This document shows positions 41,399 to 49,709 of a stretch of 64,000 nt of DNA, in pieces. The stretch's first letter is position 1. Each line of letters begins with the position of its first letter. The stretch spans positions 124,001 to 188,000 of the forward strand of contig NZ_JYLM01000010.1 of NCBI RefSeq assembly GCF_001439815.1, given 5' to 3'. A program made the position numbers and the translations under genes. The stretch comes from Pseudomonas orientalis (GTDB taxonomy: Bacteria; Pseudomonadota; Gammaproteobacteria; Pseudomonadales; Pseudomonadaceae). The notes under the pieces are model-generated. The model was not told the DNA's origin. It was given only the letters and a program-made list of their open reading frames with translations, and searched no databases.

Positions 41399-41454
41399 AG
41401 GGTTGCCGGGGCGCATACCGTAAAGTGATGGGCATTTCGTCAGGAGTGAATACC

Positions 41455-42381
41455 GTGAGTGAGCGTTCCAGCCATTGGCAATTGCAGACCATCGTCAGCC
41501 AACTGCGCAGCGCCCGGGACCAGTGGCGAACGCGCAACGGTCGCTTGAGCGGCGAGCACGGTGGTCGCGAATTACCATCCCGCGAAGCGGTGGCGCAGAT
41601 TCTCGAAGCGTTGTGCGGCGCACTGTTCCCAATGCGCCTGGGCCCGGTGGACCTGCGCGAAGAAAGTGAAGACTTCTACGTCGGGCACACCCTAGACGTC
41701 GCCCTCAACGCCTTGCTCGCCCAAGCCCGCCTGGAGCTGCGTTACGCCGCGCGTCAGGGCGGCCAGGATGACAGTGAGGTCGACGCCCATGCGATTCGCC
41801 TGATCCAGGATTTCGCCCTGGCCTTGCCTGCTTTGCGCAGCCTGCTCGACACCGACGTACTGGCCGCCTACCACGGCGACCCGGCCGCGCGCAGCGTGGA
41901 TGAAGTGCTGCTGTGCTACCCGGGCATCCTGGCGGTGATTCACCACCGCCTGGCCCACCATCTGTACCGCGCCGGTTTGCCGCTGTTGGCGCGGATCAGC
42001 GCGGAAATCGCCCACTCGGCCACCGGTATCGATATCCACCCCGGCGCGCAGATCGGCCCGAGTTTCTTTATCGACCACGGGACCGGTGTGGTGATTGGCG
42101 AAACGGCGATCATCGGTGAGCGGGTGCGCATTTACCAGGCGGTGACGCTGGGCGCCAAGCGCTTCCCGGCGGATGAGGATGGGCAGCTGCAAAAAGGCCA
42201 TCCGCGCCATCCTATCGTTGAGGATGATGTGGTGATCTACGCCGGCGCCACGATCCTGGGGCGGATTACCATCGGCAAGGGCTCGACCATCGGCGGCAAT
42301 GTCTGGCTGACCCGCAGCGTGCCGGCCGGGGCGAATATTACCCAGGCGAATTTGCAGCATGATGATGGGGCGCAGAAGTAA
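41455..42381 (+). CDS. epsC: Serine O-acetyltransferase EpsC/CysE type
   Basis: Serine acetyltransferase of 308 residues. A long N-terminal helical domain precedes the left-handed beta helix, with IHPGAQIGPSFFIDHGTGVVIGETAIIGERVRIYQAVTLGAKRF and hexapeptide repeats near the C-terminus (IVEDDVVIYAGATILGRITIGKGSTIGGNVWLTRSV). It makes O-acetylserine, the acceptor of sulfide in cysteine synthesis. The start is GTG 41455 with AGGAG 8 bases upstream; ATG 41428 is less well placed. Its place here links sulfide released by DcyD to cysteine formation. Confidence 0.9.
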   Translation: MSERSSHWQLQTIVSQLRSARDQWRTRNGRLSGEHGGRELPSREAVAQILEALCGALFPMRLGPVDLREESEDFYVGHTLDVALNALLAQARLELRYAARQGGQDDSEVDAHAIRLIQDFALALPALRSLLDTDVLAAYHGDPAARSVDEVLLCYPGILAVIHHRLAHHLYRAGLPLLARISAEIAHSATGIDIHPGAQIGPSFFIDHGTGVVIGETAIIGERVRIYQAVTLGAKRFPADEDGQLQKGHPRHPIVEDDVVIYAGATILGRITIGKGSTIGGNVWLTRSVPAGANITQANLQHDDGAQK

Positions 42382-42401
42382 AGAGTCTGCACTTTAATCC
42401 C

Positions 42402-42492
42402 ATGTGGGAGGGGGCTTGCCCCCGATTAGGGTGTGTCAGCTACAGATAAGTTGACTGACCCACCGCCATCGGGGGCAAGCCCCCTCCCACAT
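42402..42492. repeat. REP doublet (REPIN)
   Basis: Inward-facing GTGGGAGGGGGCTTGCCCCC units; spacer nearly identical to the copy at 40187-40275. Together they bracket the dcyD-epsC pair. The rest of the 359-bp gap before betT holds the promoter palindrome at 42620. Confidence 0.9.
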
Positions 42493-42619
42493 TTTTAAGC
42501 GCATTCAACCTTCAAGTCGCTGAACGATTTCCGATCCTCACCCGTCATACCAATCCCTGAGCTAGTGTAGGAATCGTCTACCACTCAGCCCTGCGATTAG
42601 TCCAAAACCGCCTATTCAT

Positions 42620-42649
42620 GTTTAACTTGAACGTTCGTTCAAGTTAAAC
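42620..42649. promoter_or_regulatory. Perfect 14-bp palindrome upstream of betT (BetI-like operator)
   Basis: Arms GTTTAACTTGAACG and CGTTCAAGTTAAAC are separated by TT, 91 bp before betT. TTGAACGTTCGTTCAA resembles operators of TetR-family repressors such as BetI, which controls choline genes. No betI gene is in the window, so the repressor would be encoded elsewhere. Confidence 0.6.
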
Positions 42650-42740
42650 CGGTGGTTCGCTGCCCGCTCACAACAGGAGGCTTACCTTTGCTGAGTCCGT
42701 TATACACAGCCACATTTCACACCTCGGGGGCGCATCGCTC

Positions 42741-44741
42741 ATGAGTGCGTCGTCTACCCCATCCAGCGGTCTGGTGCGCATGAATGCGCCCGTTTTCTAC
42801 TTTGCCGCCACGGCCATCCTGCTGTTCGGCATTACGGTCATCGCTATCCCGCAACAGGCCGGTGCCTGGCTGCTGGCCGCGCAAAACTGGGCGGCCAATA
42901 CGGTCGGCTGGTACTACATGCTGGCGATGACCCTGTATCTGGTCTTCGTGGTGGTCACCGCGCTATCGGGCTACGGCAAGATAAAACTCGGTGCCGACCA
43001 CGACGAGCCCGAATTCAGTTACCTGTCCTGGGCGGGCATGCTGTTCGCCGCCGGGATCAGCATCACACTGTTTTTCTTCTGTGTGTCCGAACCATTGACG
43101 CACCTGGTGCAACCGCCCCAGGGCGAGGCAATGAACGCCGATGCGGCGCGCCAGGCCATGCAGATCCTGTTCCTGCACTGGGGCCTGCACGGCTGGGGCG
43201 TGTTCGCCTTTGTCGGCATGGCGCTGGCGTATTTCGCCTACCGGCATAACCTGCCGCTGGCGTTGCGCTCGGCGCTGTACCCGTTGATCGGCAAGCGCAT
43301 CAATGGCCCGATCGGTTACGCGGTGGACGGCTTCGGCATTATCGCCACGGTGTTCGGCCTGGGGGCCGACATGGGTTTTGGCGTGTTGCACCTCAATTCC
43401 GGCCTGGATTATCTGTTCGGTATTGCTCATACGCAGTGGATTCAGGTGGGCTTGATCACCTTGATGATGGGCGCGGCGATCATCGTCGCCGTGGCCGGTG
43501 TCGACAAGGGTGTGCGGGTGATGTCCGACATCAACATGCTGCTGGCCTGCGCGCTGCTGCTGTTTGTGTTGTTCGCCGGGCCTACCCAGCACCTGCTCAA
43601 CACCCTGATCCAGAACATCGGCGACTACCTTGGCGCGTTGCCGACCAAGAGTTTCGACGTATACGCCTACGACAAACCCAGCGACTGGCTGGGCGGTTGG
43701 ACCGTGTTCTACTGGGCCTGGTGGATCGCATGGTCGCCGTTCGTGGGCCTGTTCATCGCGCGAATTTCCCGTGGCCGCACCATCCGCGAATTCGTGTTTG
43801 GCGTGCTGCTGATCCCGCTGGGGTTCACCCTGGCGTGGATGTCGATCTTCGGTAACAGCGCCATCGACCAGGTGCTCAACCATGGCATGACCGCGTTGGG
43901 CCAGTCGGCTATTGATGAGCCGTCGATGAGCCTGTACCTGCTGCTGGAAACCTACCCGTGGAGTAAAACCGTAATCGCGGTCACGGTGTTTATCAGCTTC
44001 GTATTTTTCGTGACCTCGGCGGACTCAGGCACGGTGGTGCTGTCGACCCTGTCATCCAAAGGCGGCAACGCCGATGAAGACGGGCCGAAATGGCTGCGCG
44101 TGTTCTGGGGCGCGATGACCGCCCTGGTCACCAGCGCCTTGCTGTTTGCCGGCAGTATCGATTCGTTGAAATCAGCGGTGGTGCTGACCTCGCTGCCGTT
44201 CTCGCTGATCCTGTTGCTGATGATGTGGGGGCTGCACAAGGCGTTCTATCTGGAATCGCAAAAGCAGATCGCGCAGTTGCATTCGCTGGCGCCGATTTCA
44301 GCGTCACGCAAAGGCCGTGGCGGCTGGCGCCAGCGTCTGAGCCAGGCCGTGCATTTTCCGTCGCGCGATGAGGTGTACCGCTTCCTCGAGTCGACGGTAC
44401 GCCCGGCCATCGAAGAAGTGACGGCCGTATTTGTTGAGAAGGGCCTGAACGTGGTCACTCAGCCGGACCCGTCCAACGACAGCGTCAGCCTGGAAATAGG
44501 CCATGGCGAGGAGCATCCGTTCATCTACCAGGTGCAGATGCGTGGCTATTTCACGCCGTCGTTCGCCCGTGGCGGCATGGGTTCCAAAGAGATCAACAAT
44601 CGCCGTTACTATCGCGCCGAAGTGCACTTGCGGGAGGGCAGCCAGGACTACGACCTGGTGGGCTACACCAAGGAGCAGATCATCAACGACATCCTCGACC
44701 AGTACGAGCGGCACCTGCAGTTCCTGCATCTGGTGCGCTGA
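42741..44741 (+). CDS. betT: BCCT-family choline transporter BetT
   Basis: Betaine/choline/carnitine transporter of 666 residues with 12 membrane segments. The family motif in TM8 reads YWAWWIAWSPFVGLFIARISRGRTIREF, preceded by GLGADMGFGVLHLNSGLDYLFG. A C-terminal hydrophilic extension of about 140 residues (from about 525) is the long type found in osmoregulated BetT. It imports choline for glycine-betaine synthesis. A perfect BetI-like palindrome precedes it. Choline supply could also connect with choline-O-sulfate use, but nothing here proves that. Confidence 0.92.
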   Translation: MSASSTPSSGLVRMNAPVFYFAATAILLFGITVIAIPQQAGAWLLAAQNWAANTVGWYYMLAMTLYLVFVVVTALSGYGKIKLGADHDEPEFSYLSWAGMLFAAGISITLFFFCVSEPLTHLVQPPQGEAMNADAARQAMQILFLHWGLHGWGVFAFVGMALAYFAYRHNLPLALRSALYPLIGKRINGPIGYAVDGFGIIATVFGLGADMGFGVLHLNSGLDYLFGIAHTQWIQVGLITLMMGAAIIVAVAGVDKGVRVMSDINMLLACALLLFVLFAGPTQHLLNTLIQNIGDYLGALPTKSFDVYAYDKPSDWLGGWTVFYWAWWIAWSPFVGLFIARISRGRTIREFVFGVLLIPLGFTLAWMSIFGNSAIDQVLNHGMTALGQSAIDEPSMSLYLLLETYPWSKTVIAVTVFISFVFFVTSADSGTVVLSTLSSKGGNADEDGPKWLRVFWGAMTALVTSALLFAGSIDSLKSAVVLTSLPFSLILLLMMWGLHKAFYLESQKQIAQLHSLAPISASRKGRGGWRQRLSQAVHFPSRDEVYRFLESTVRPAIEEVTAVFVEKGLNVVTQPDPSNDSVSLEIGHGEEHPFIYQVQMRGYFTPSFARGGMGSKEINNRRYYRAEVHLREGSQDYDLVGYTKEQIINDILDQYERHLQFLHLVR

Positions 44742-44834
44742 TTCGCGCGCATAAATGCACGTAATGGCGTTCCTCTCAAGTGGGTCTTTGCTGTAAAAGG
44801 GAAAGGCAGACTTAAGCGATTCAGCGGGTTCAAA

Positions 44835-44867
44835 GGCCCGGGAATAACCTTATTCCCAGGCCTTCTT
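44835..44867 (+). terminator. Hairpin after betT, possible terminator
   Basis: GGCC-C-GGGAATAA and TTATTCCC-A-GGCC pair around CC, followed by TTCTTT. It lies 94 bp after the betT stop and 25 bp before the next start codon, so it could alternatively be an operator for the aldo/keto reductase gene. Confidence 0.5.
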
Positions 44868-44892
44868 TGCCCCAACGCCCAGAGAGGATTCG

Positions 44893-45930
44893 ATGACGTA
44901 CATTGCTGCCGAAAACCGCTATGAATCTATTCCTTACCGCCGCGTAGGCCGCAGTGGACTGGTGCTGCCGGCACTGTCCCTGGGGCTGTGGCACAACTTT
45001 GGCGACACCACCCCGATCGCCACCCAGCGCGCCTTGCTGCGCACCGCGTTCGACCTGGGCATCAATCACTTCGACCTGGCCAATAACTACGGCCCTCCCT
45101 ACGGCAGCGCCGAGATCAACTTCGGCCGTTTGCTGCGCGAAGATTTCAAGCACTACCGCGACGAACTGATCATCTCCAGCAAGGCTGGATGGGACATGTG
45201 GCCCGGCCCTTATGGCCAGGGTGGAGGTTCGCGCAAATACGTGCTGGCCAGCCTCGACCAGAGCCTGCAGCGCCTGGGCGTGGATTATGTGGATATCTTC
45301 TATTCGCACCGTTTCGACGCCGACACGCCACTGGAAGAAACCGCCAGTGCGCTGGCCACCGCCGTGCAGCAGGGCAAGGCGTTGTACATCGGCATATCGT
45401 CATACTCCGGCGTAAAAACCCGTGAGATGGCAGCGCTGCTCAAAGAGTGGAAAGTGCCGCTGTTGATTCACCAGCCGGCCTACAACCTGCTCAACCGCTG
45501 GGTGGAAAAAGACCTGCTCGACACCACCGAAGAACTCGGCGCGGGCGTGATTGCCTTCACGCCGCTGGCTCAGGGCTTGCTCACCGATAAATACCTCAAC
45601 GGCATTCCTGCCGATGCCCGGGTGAATCGGCCGGGGGGTGGCTCGCTGCAGGCACAACACCTATCCGAGGAGAACATTGCCCACGTTCGCGCACTGAATG
45701 AGATTGCCCAGCGTCGGGGCCAGAGCCTGGCGCAACTGGCTCTGGCCTGGACCCTGCGCGATCCTCGGGTGACCAGCGCGTTGATTGGTGCCAGCCGGCC
45801 GGAGCAGATCATCGAGAACGTCGGGGCGTTGAAGAACCTGAGCTTCAGCGCTGAAGAACTGGCGGAAATTGATCGGTTTGCGCAGGAAGGTGGGATTAAC
45901 TTGTGGGAAAAGCCATCCAGCGCTGAATAA
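44893..45930 (+). CDS. Aldo/keto reductase (L-glyceraldehyde 3-phosphate reductase type)
   Basis: NADPH-dependent aldo/keto reductase of 345 residues in the AKR14/YghZ (MgrA) group. The catalytic tetrad is visible: Asp and Tyr in HFDLANNYG, Lys in ISSKAGWDMW, His in FYSHRFD. The coenzyme loop IGASRPEQIIENVGAL lies near the end. In E. coli YghZ reduces methylglyoxal and L-glyceraldehyde 3-phosphate. AGAGGA before ATG 44893 sets the start. It is monocistronic; a solo REP palindrome follows 19 bp after its stop. Confidence 0.9.
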   Translation: MTYIAAENRYESIPYRRVGRSGLVLPALSLGLWHNFGDTTPIATQRALLRTAFDLGINHFDLANNYGPPYGSAEINFGRLLREDFKHYRDELIISSKAGWDMWPGPYGQGGGSRKYVLASLDQSLQRLGVDYVDIFYSHRFDADTPLEETASALATAVQQGKALYIGISSYSGVKTREMAALLKEWKVPLLIHQPAYNLLNRWVEKDLLDTTEELGAGVIAFTPLAQGLLTDKYLNGIPADARVNRPGGGSLQAQHLSEENIAHVRALNEIAQRRGQSLAQLALAWTLRDPRVTSALIGASRPEQIIENVGALKNLSFSAEELAEIDRFAQEGGINLWEKPSSAE

Positions 45931-45949
45931 CCTGACACAGCTGGGTTAA

Positions 45950-45983
45950 AAATGTGGGAGGGGGCTTGCCCCCTCCCACATTT
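45950..45983. repeat. Solo REP palindrome between aldo/keto reductase and tauD
   Basis: AAATGTGGGAGGGGGC and GCCCCCTCCCACATTT around TT, identical to the one at 26878-26911. It sits between two convergent stop codons and probably works as a bidirectional terminator. Confidence 0.85.
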
Positions 45984-46014
45984 GATCTCCTGTGTTGCCT
46001 GAATTGGGTATGAC

Positions 46015-46851
46015 TTAGAACGGCACATCGCCCAGGATGGTCGCCCGGTGCATCACGCGCCGCTGCGGCCGGTAGTCATCCACCGCGTAATGCTGGGTCA
46101 CGCGGTTGTCCCAGAAGGCCACGTCATTTTCCTGCCAGCGCCAGCGAATGGTGAATTCCGGGCGGGTGGCATGGGCGAACAACAGTTTGAGAATCGCCTC
46201 GCTTTCGGCCGGTTCCAGTTCGTTGATCCGGGTGGTGAAGCCGTCACTGACGAACAGCGATTTACGCCCGCTCACAGGGTGGGTGCGTATGACCGGGTGC
46301 GACAGCGGTGGGTTCTTGCGGCGGGTTTCTTCCCAGCGTGCCAGGTCTTCGGCGGTGTTGCCGAAGCGCTCCAGCGGAAAGGACTTGGTGAAGTCGTGGG
46401 TCGCGCTGAGGCCGTTGAGCAAGGCTTTGAACGGCTCGGACAACGCCTCATACGCCGCAATCCCACTGGCCCACAAGGTATCCCCTCCAAACGTCGGCAA
46501 CAGCTTGGCACTGAGCACCGCGCCGAGGGCCGGGGTGGGCAGGAAGGTCACGTCGGTGTGCCACACGGCGTTGTCGCGCACATCGGTGAAGGCGGTGTCG
46601 AGGATCAGCACTTCGGGCTGTTCCGGCACGTTGGGGTAGATCGGGTGGATGTGCAGGTCGCCGAAATACGCAGCGAACCGCGCCTGCTGCTGCGGGGTGA
46701 GCGGCTGGTCACGGAAGAACAGCACCGAATGCTTGAGCAGTGCTTGCTCAATGGCGTCGCGCTCCTCAGGACTCAGCGCCCGGGTGATATCGACGCCACT
46801 GATCTGCGCGCCGAGCGCGGTGCTTAATGGGGTAACGGTCAGGCTGCTCAT
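46015..46851 (-). CDS. tauD: Taurine dioxygenase
   Basis: Iron(II)/2-oxoglutarate dioxygenase of 278 residues, normal TauD length. Fe ligands: WHTDVTF (HxD) and TQHYAVDDYRPQRR (distal His), with the 2-oxoglutarate Arg in RRVMHR. It converts taurine to sulfite and aminoacetaldehyde. It is last in tauABCD, 14 bp after tauC. It has one internal Met and no Cys. It is a distant paralogue of atsK at 2115. Confidence 0.93.
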   Translation of the reverse strand: MSSLTVTPLSTALGAQISGVDITRALSPEERDAIEQALLKHSVLFFRDQPLTPQQQARFAAYFGDLHIHPIYPNVPEQPEVLILDTAFTDVRDNAVWHTDVTFLPTPALGAVLSAKLLPTFGGDTLWASGIAAYEALSEPFKALLNGLSATHDFTKSFPLERFGNTAEDLARWEETRRKNPPLSHPVIRTHPVSGRKSLFVSDGFTTRINELEPAESEAILKLLFAHATRPEFTIRWRWQENDVAFWDNRVTQHYAVDDYRPQRRVMHRATILGDVPF

Positions 46852-46865
46852 TTAACGTTCATCAC

Positions 46866-47702
46866 TCAGTGTGCCTGGCCATGCCACGGCACTAATTTAC
46901 GCTGCAGGGCGCGCAGGCCCATTTCCATGGCGAAGGCGATCAGCGCGATCACCAGGATGCCCAGGACCACGACGTCGGTGACCAGGAACTGCGCCGCCGA
47001 CTGCACCATGAAGCCCAGGCCGCTGGTGGCCGCGATCAGCTCGGCGGCAACCAGGGTCGACCAGCCCACGCCCAGGCCGATGCGTACGCCGGTAAGGATG
47101 TCGGGCAGGGCGCTGGGCAGGATCACATGACGAATCAGTTGGGCCCGGGTCGCGCCCAGCGACTGCGCGGCGCGCAACTTGGCCGGGTCGACAGTGCGCA
47201 CGCCAGTGGCGGTGGCGATGGCAATCGGCGCAAAGATCGCCAGGTAAATCAGCAACACCTTGGACAGCTCGCCGATGCCGCACCAGATCACGATCAGCGG
47301 CAGATAGGCCAGCGGCGGGATCGGCCGATAAAACTCGATCAGCGGGTCGAGAATGCCACGGGCGATACGGTTGGCACCGATGGCGATCCCCACCGGCACG
47401 GCCGTCAGCACCGCAAAACCCAAGCCCAGGCCGATGCGGCTGAGGCTCGCGCCCAGGTGCTGCCACAAGGTGGAATCCATGTAGCCCGTGGTCGCCAGCA
47501 GCCAGCCTTTTTGCAGCACAGCGGACGGCGGCGGCAGGAATAAGGGCTCGATCAAGCCGGTGGCGGTTACGGCCCACCAGAGAGCGAGCAAGGCCGCCAG
47601 GGTCAGTACGCTGATCCAGCGTGTGCTCAGGCTGCGGCGCGGCGGAATCACCGCATGCGTCAGCGGCTTGGTCGCTGTGGCGGGAAGTTCATAGCTGCTC
47701 AT
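46866..47702 (-). CDS. tauC: Taurine ABC transporter permease
   Basis: SsuC/TauC-type permease of 278 residues with six membrane segments and the EAA loop (KLRAAQSLGATRAQLIRHVILPSALPDIL). It overlaps tauB by 4 bp. Confidence 0.93.
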   Translation of the reverse strand: MSSYELPATATKPLTHAVIPPRRSLSTRWISVLTLAALLALWWAVTATGLIEPLFLPPPSAVLQKGWLLATTGYMDSTLWQHLGASLSRIGLGLGFAVLTAVPVGIAIGANRIARGILDPLIEFYRPIPPLAYLPLIVIWCGIGELSKVLLIYLAIFAPIAIATATGVRTVDPAKLRAAQSLGATRAQLIRHVILPSALPDILTGVRIGLGVGWSTLVAAELIAATSGLGFMVQSAAQFLVTDVVVLGILVIALIAFAMEMGLRALQRKLVPWHGQAH

Positions 47703-48478
47703 GCGGACACCTGCCGTTGGGAGAACACTTTGCCCAGCACGTGTTCGCGGGTTTCGATAAAGCGCGGGTCGGACTTGATCGCCCGTGCCGATTCGCCGGC
47801 CGCGTAGCGTTGGCCGAAATCCAGGTGCAGGCGCTCGACGATCTGGCCGGGGTTGGGCGCCAGCAGGATCAGGTCCGTGGCGAGGAACACCGCTTCTTCG
47901 ATGTCATGGGTGATCAGGAACACCGGCTTGGCCGTGCGTCGCCAGACTTGCAGCAGCAGTTCCTGCATCTGTTCGCGGGTGAAGGCATCGAGGGCGCCGA
48001 AGGGTTCGTCCATCAGCAATACGCGAGGGTCCGCCGCCAGGGCGCGAGCGAGGCCGACGCGTTGCTTCTGGCCGCCGGAGAGTTGCCAGACGCGGCGGCT
48101 GTCGAAACCGCTCAGGTCCACCAGCGCGAGCATTTCACGAGCGCGCACTTCACGTTGCGCCTTCGGCACGCCGGCCAGTTCCAGGCCGAAGGCGACGTTG
48201 GCCAGCACGTCCTGCCAGGGCAGCAGCGCATCGTCCTGGAACACCACGCCGCGTTCGGCGCTCGGGCCTTTGACCGGCACGCCATCCAGGGTAATACGCC
48301 CGGCGCTGGGCTCGACAAAGCCGGCAATCAGGTTTAACAGCGACGTCTTGCCACTGCCGGAGGGACCCAGGGCCACCAGCAATTGTTGGGGGCCAAGCTC
48401 AAGTGAAATATCCGCCAGTACCGGTTCCGGGGCGCCTGGGTACTGTGCGCTGATGCGCTCCAGTTGTAGCAAGGCCAT
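47699..48478 (-). CDS. tauB: Taurine ABC transporter ATP-binding protein
   Basis: NitT/TauT-family ATPase of 259 residues: Walker A GPSGSGKTS, signature LSGGQKQRVGLARAL, Walker B VLLMDEPFGALDA, H-loop ITHDIEEAVFLATDL. It lies between tauA (17-bp gap) and tauC (4-bp overlap). Confidence 0.94.
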   Translation of the reverse strand: MALLQLERISAQYPGAPEPVLADISLELGPQQLLVALGPSGSGKTSLLNLIAGFVEPSAGRITLDGVPVKGPSAERGVVFQDDALLPWQDVLANVAFGLELAGVPKAQREVRAREMLALVDLSGFDSRRVWQLSGGQKQRVGLARALAADPRVLLMDEPFGALDAFTREQMQELLLQVWRRTAKPVFLITHDIEEAVFLATDLILLAPNPGQIVERLHLDFGQRYAAGESARAIKSDPRFIETREHVLGKVFSQRQVSA

Positions 48479-48495
48479 CGCGATGAACTCCTTGA

Positions 48496-49473
48496 TCAGT
48501 GAGTGATGAACTTGGCGCTGACGTAAGGGGCGTAGTCCGGCAGTACCGCGTCGACCTTGCCTTGCTCCTTGAGGAACGCGGCGGTATCGGTGACAGCCTG
48601 GGTGGTAGGAGCGCCCAGCAGGGTGACCTGGTCAGCGGCCAGCGGGTAGACATTGCCTTGCAGCAGCAGCGGGATGTCGCTGGCCTTGGCGCCGGAGAGC
48701 TTCACCAGCTTGTCGACGTGGGTTGTGTCGGCGAGCCAGGCTTGTGGGTCTTTGCGGTAAGCGGCGTAGGCATCCAGGGTGACTTTGGCGAAGGCCGTGA
48801 CGATTTCCGGATGCTTCTCGGCGAAGTCCTTGCGCACGATCCAGGCATCGAAAGTCGGCGCGCCGAACTTGGCCAGTTCGCCGGAGGTGATCAACACCTT
48901 GCCGTTTTCCTTGGCCACGCCCAGGGCCGGGTCCCACACATAGGTGGCGTCGATATCGCCGCGCTTCCAGGCGGCGATGATGGCCGGTGGGGCGAGGTTG
49001 AGGATGGTGACTTTCGAAGGGTCGATGTTCCAGTGCTTCAGCGCGGCGAGCAGGCTGTAGTGACCGGTGGACACGAACGGCACGGCGATCTTCTTGCCGA
49101 CCAGGTCCTGAGGGCTGTTGATCCCCGAACCATCGCGCGCCACCAGGGCTTCGGCGCCGCCGATCTGGGTGGCGATCAGGAAGGTCTGCACCGGCACGTT
49201 GCGCGTGATAGCAGCGGTCAGCGGGCTGGAACCGAGGTAGCCGATCTGCACGTCACCCGAGGCGATGGCGGCAATGATATCGGCGCCATTATCGAATTTG
49301 CGCCAGTCGATACTGGCGTGGGTGGCTTTTTCATAAGCACCGTCGGCCTGGGCGACTTTCGCCGGGTCCACGGTGGTCTGGTACGCGACGGTCACATCCG
49401 CCGCCTGGGCAAACAGGCTGGCACCGGCCAGGGACAACGCCGCCAGCAAGCGCAGTGGGGAAGACAGTTTCAA
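48496..49473 (-). CDS. tauA: Taurine-binding periplasmic protein
   Basis: Taurine-binding protein of 325 residues: signal peptide ending LFAQA-AD, then VTVAYQTTVDPAKVAQADG, YLGSSPLTAAITRNVPVQTF and a segment GDIDATYVWDPALG typical of TauA. The start is probably TTG 49473, because GAGGAG lies 8 bases upstream. The in-frame TTG 49488 would overlap that site. The mature protein has no Met and no Cys. It is first in tauABCD. Confidence 0.92.
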   Translation of the reverse strand: MKLSSPLRLLAALSLAGASLFAQAADVTVAYQTTVDPAKVAQADGAYEKATHASIDWRKFDNGADIIAAIASGDVQIGYLGSSPLTAAITRNVPVQTFLIATQIGGAEALVARDGSGINSPQDLVGKKIAVPFVSTGHYSLLAALKHWNIDPSKVTILNLAPPAIIAAWKRGDIDATYVWDPALGVAKENGKVLITSGELAKFGAPTFDAWIVRKDFAEKHPEIVTAFAKVTLDAYAAYRKDPQAWLADTTHVDKLVKLSGAKASDIPLLLQGNVYPLAADQVTLLGAPTTQAVTDTAAFLKEQGKVDAVLPDYAPYVSAKFITH

Positions 49474-49539
49474 GGGGAAGCTCCTCAATCAGGCGGCCAG
49501 GGAGGGCGGCGAGTGAGGAGACTAAATGATCTAAGAATC

Positions 49540-49560
49540 CGAAAATAAATAACATTTTCG
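49540..49560. promoter_or_regulatory. Inverted repeat upstream of tauA
   Basis: CGAAAAT (49540-49546) and ATTTTCG (49554-49560) around AAATAAC, 67 bp before tauA in an AT-rich promoter region. Candidate site for a CysB/Cbl/TauR-type activator; assignment is inference. Confidence 0.35.
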
Positions 49561-49613
49561 AATTAGCTTATGAGAAGAAGGTGAAGCGAGTCGCGAGCCT
49601 GGTGGGGGTTCAA

Positions 49614-49703
49614 ATGTGGGAGGGGGCTTGCCCCCGATGGCGGTGGTTCAGTCACTGATTGAGTGGCAGACACACTGCTATCGGGGGCAAGCCCCCTCCC
49701 ACA
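49614..49703. repeat. REP doublet (REPIN)
   Basis: Inward-facing GTGGGAGGGGGCTTGCCCCC units between the tau promoter and the gshA stop codon. Confidence 0.9.
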
Positions 49704-49709
49704 TAAAGC

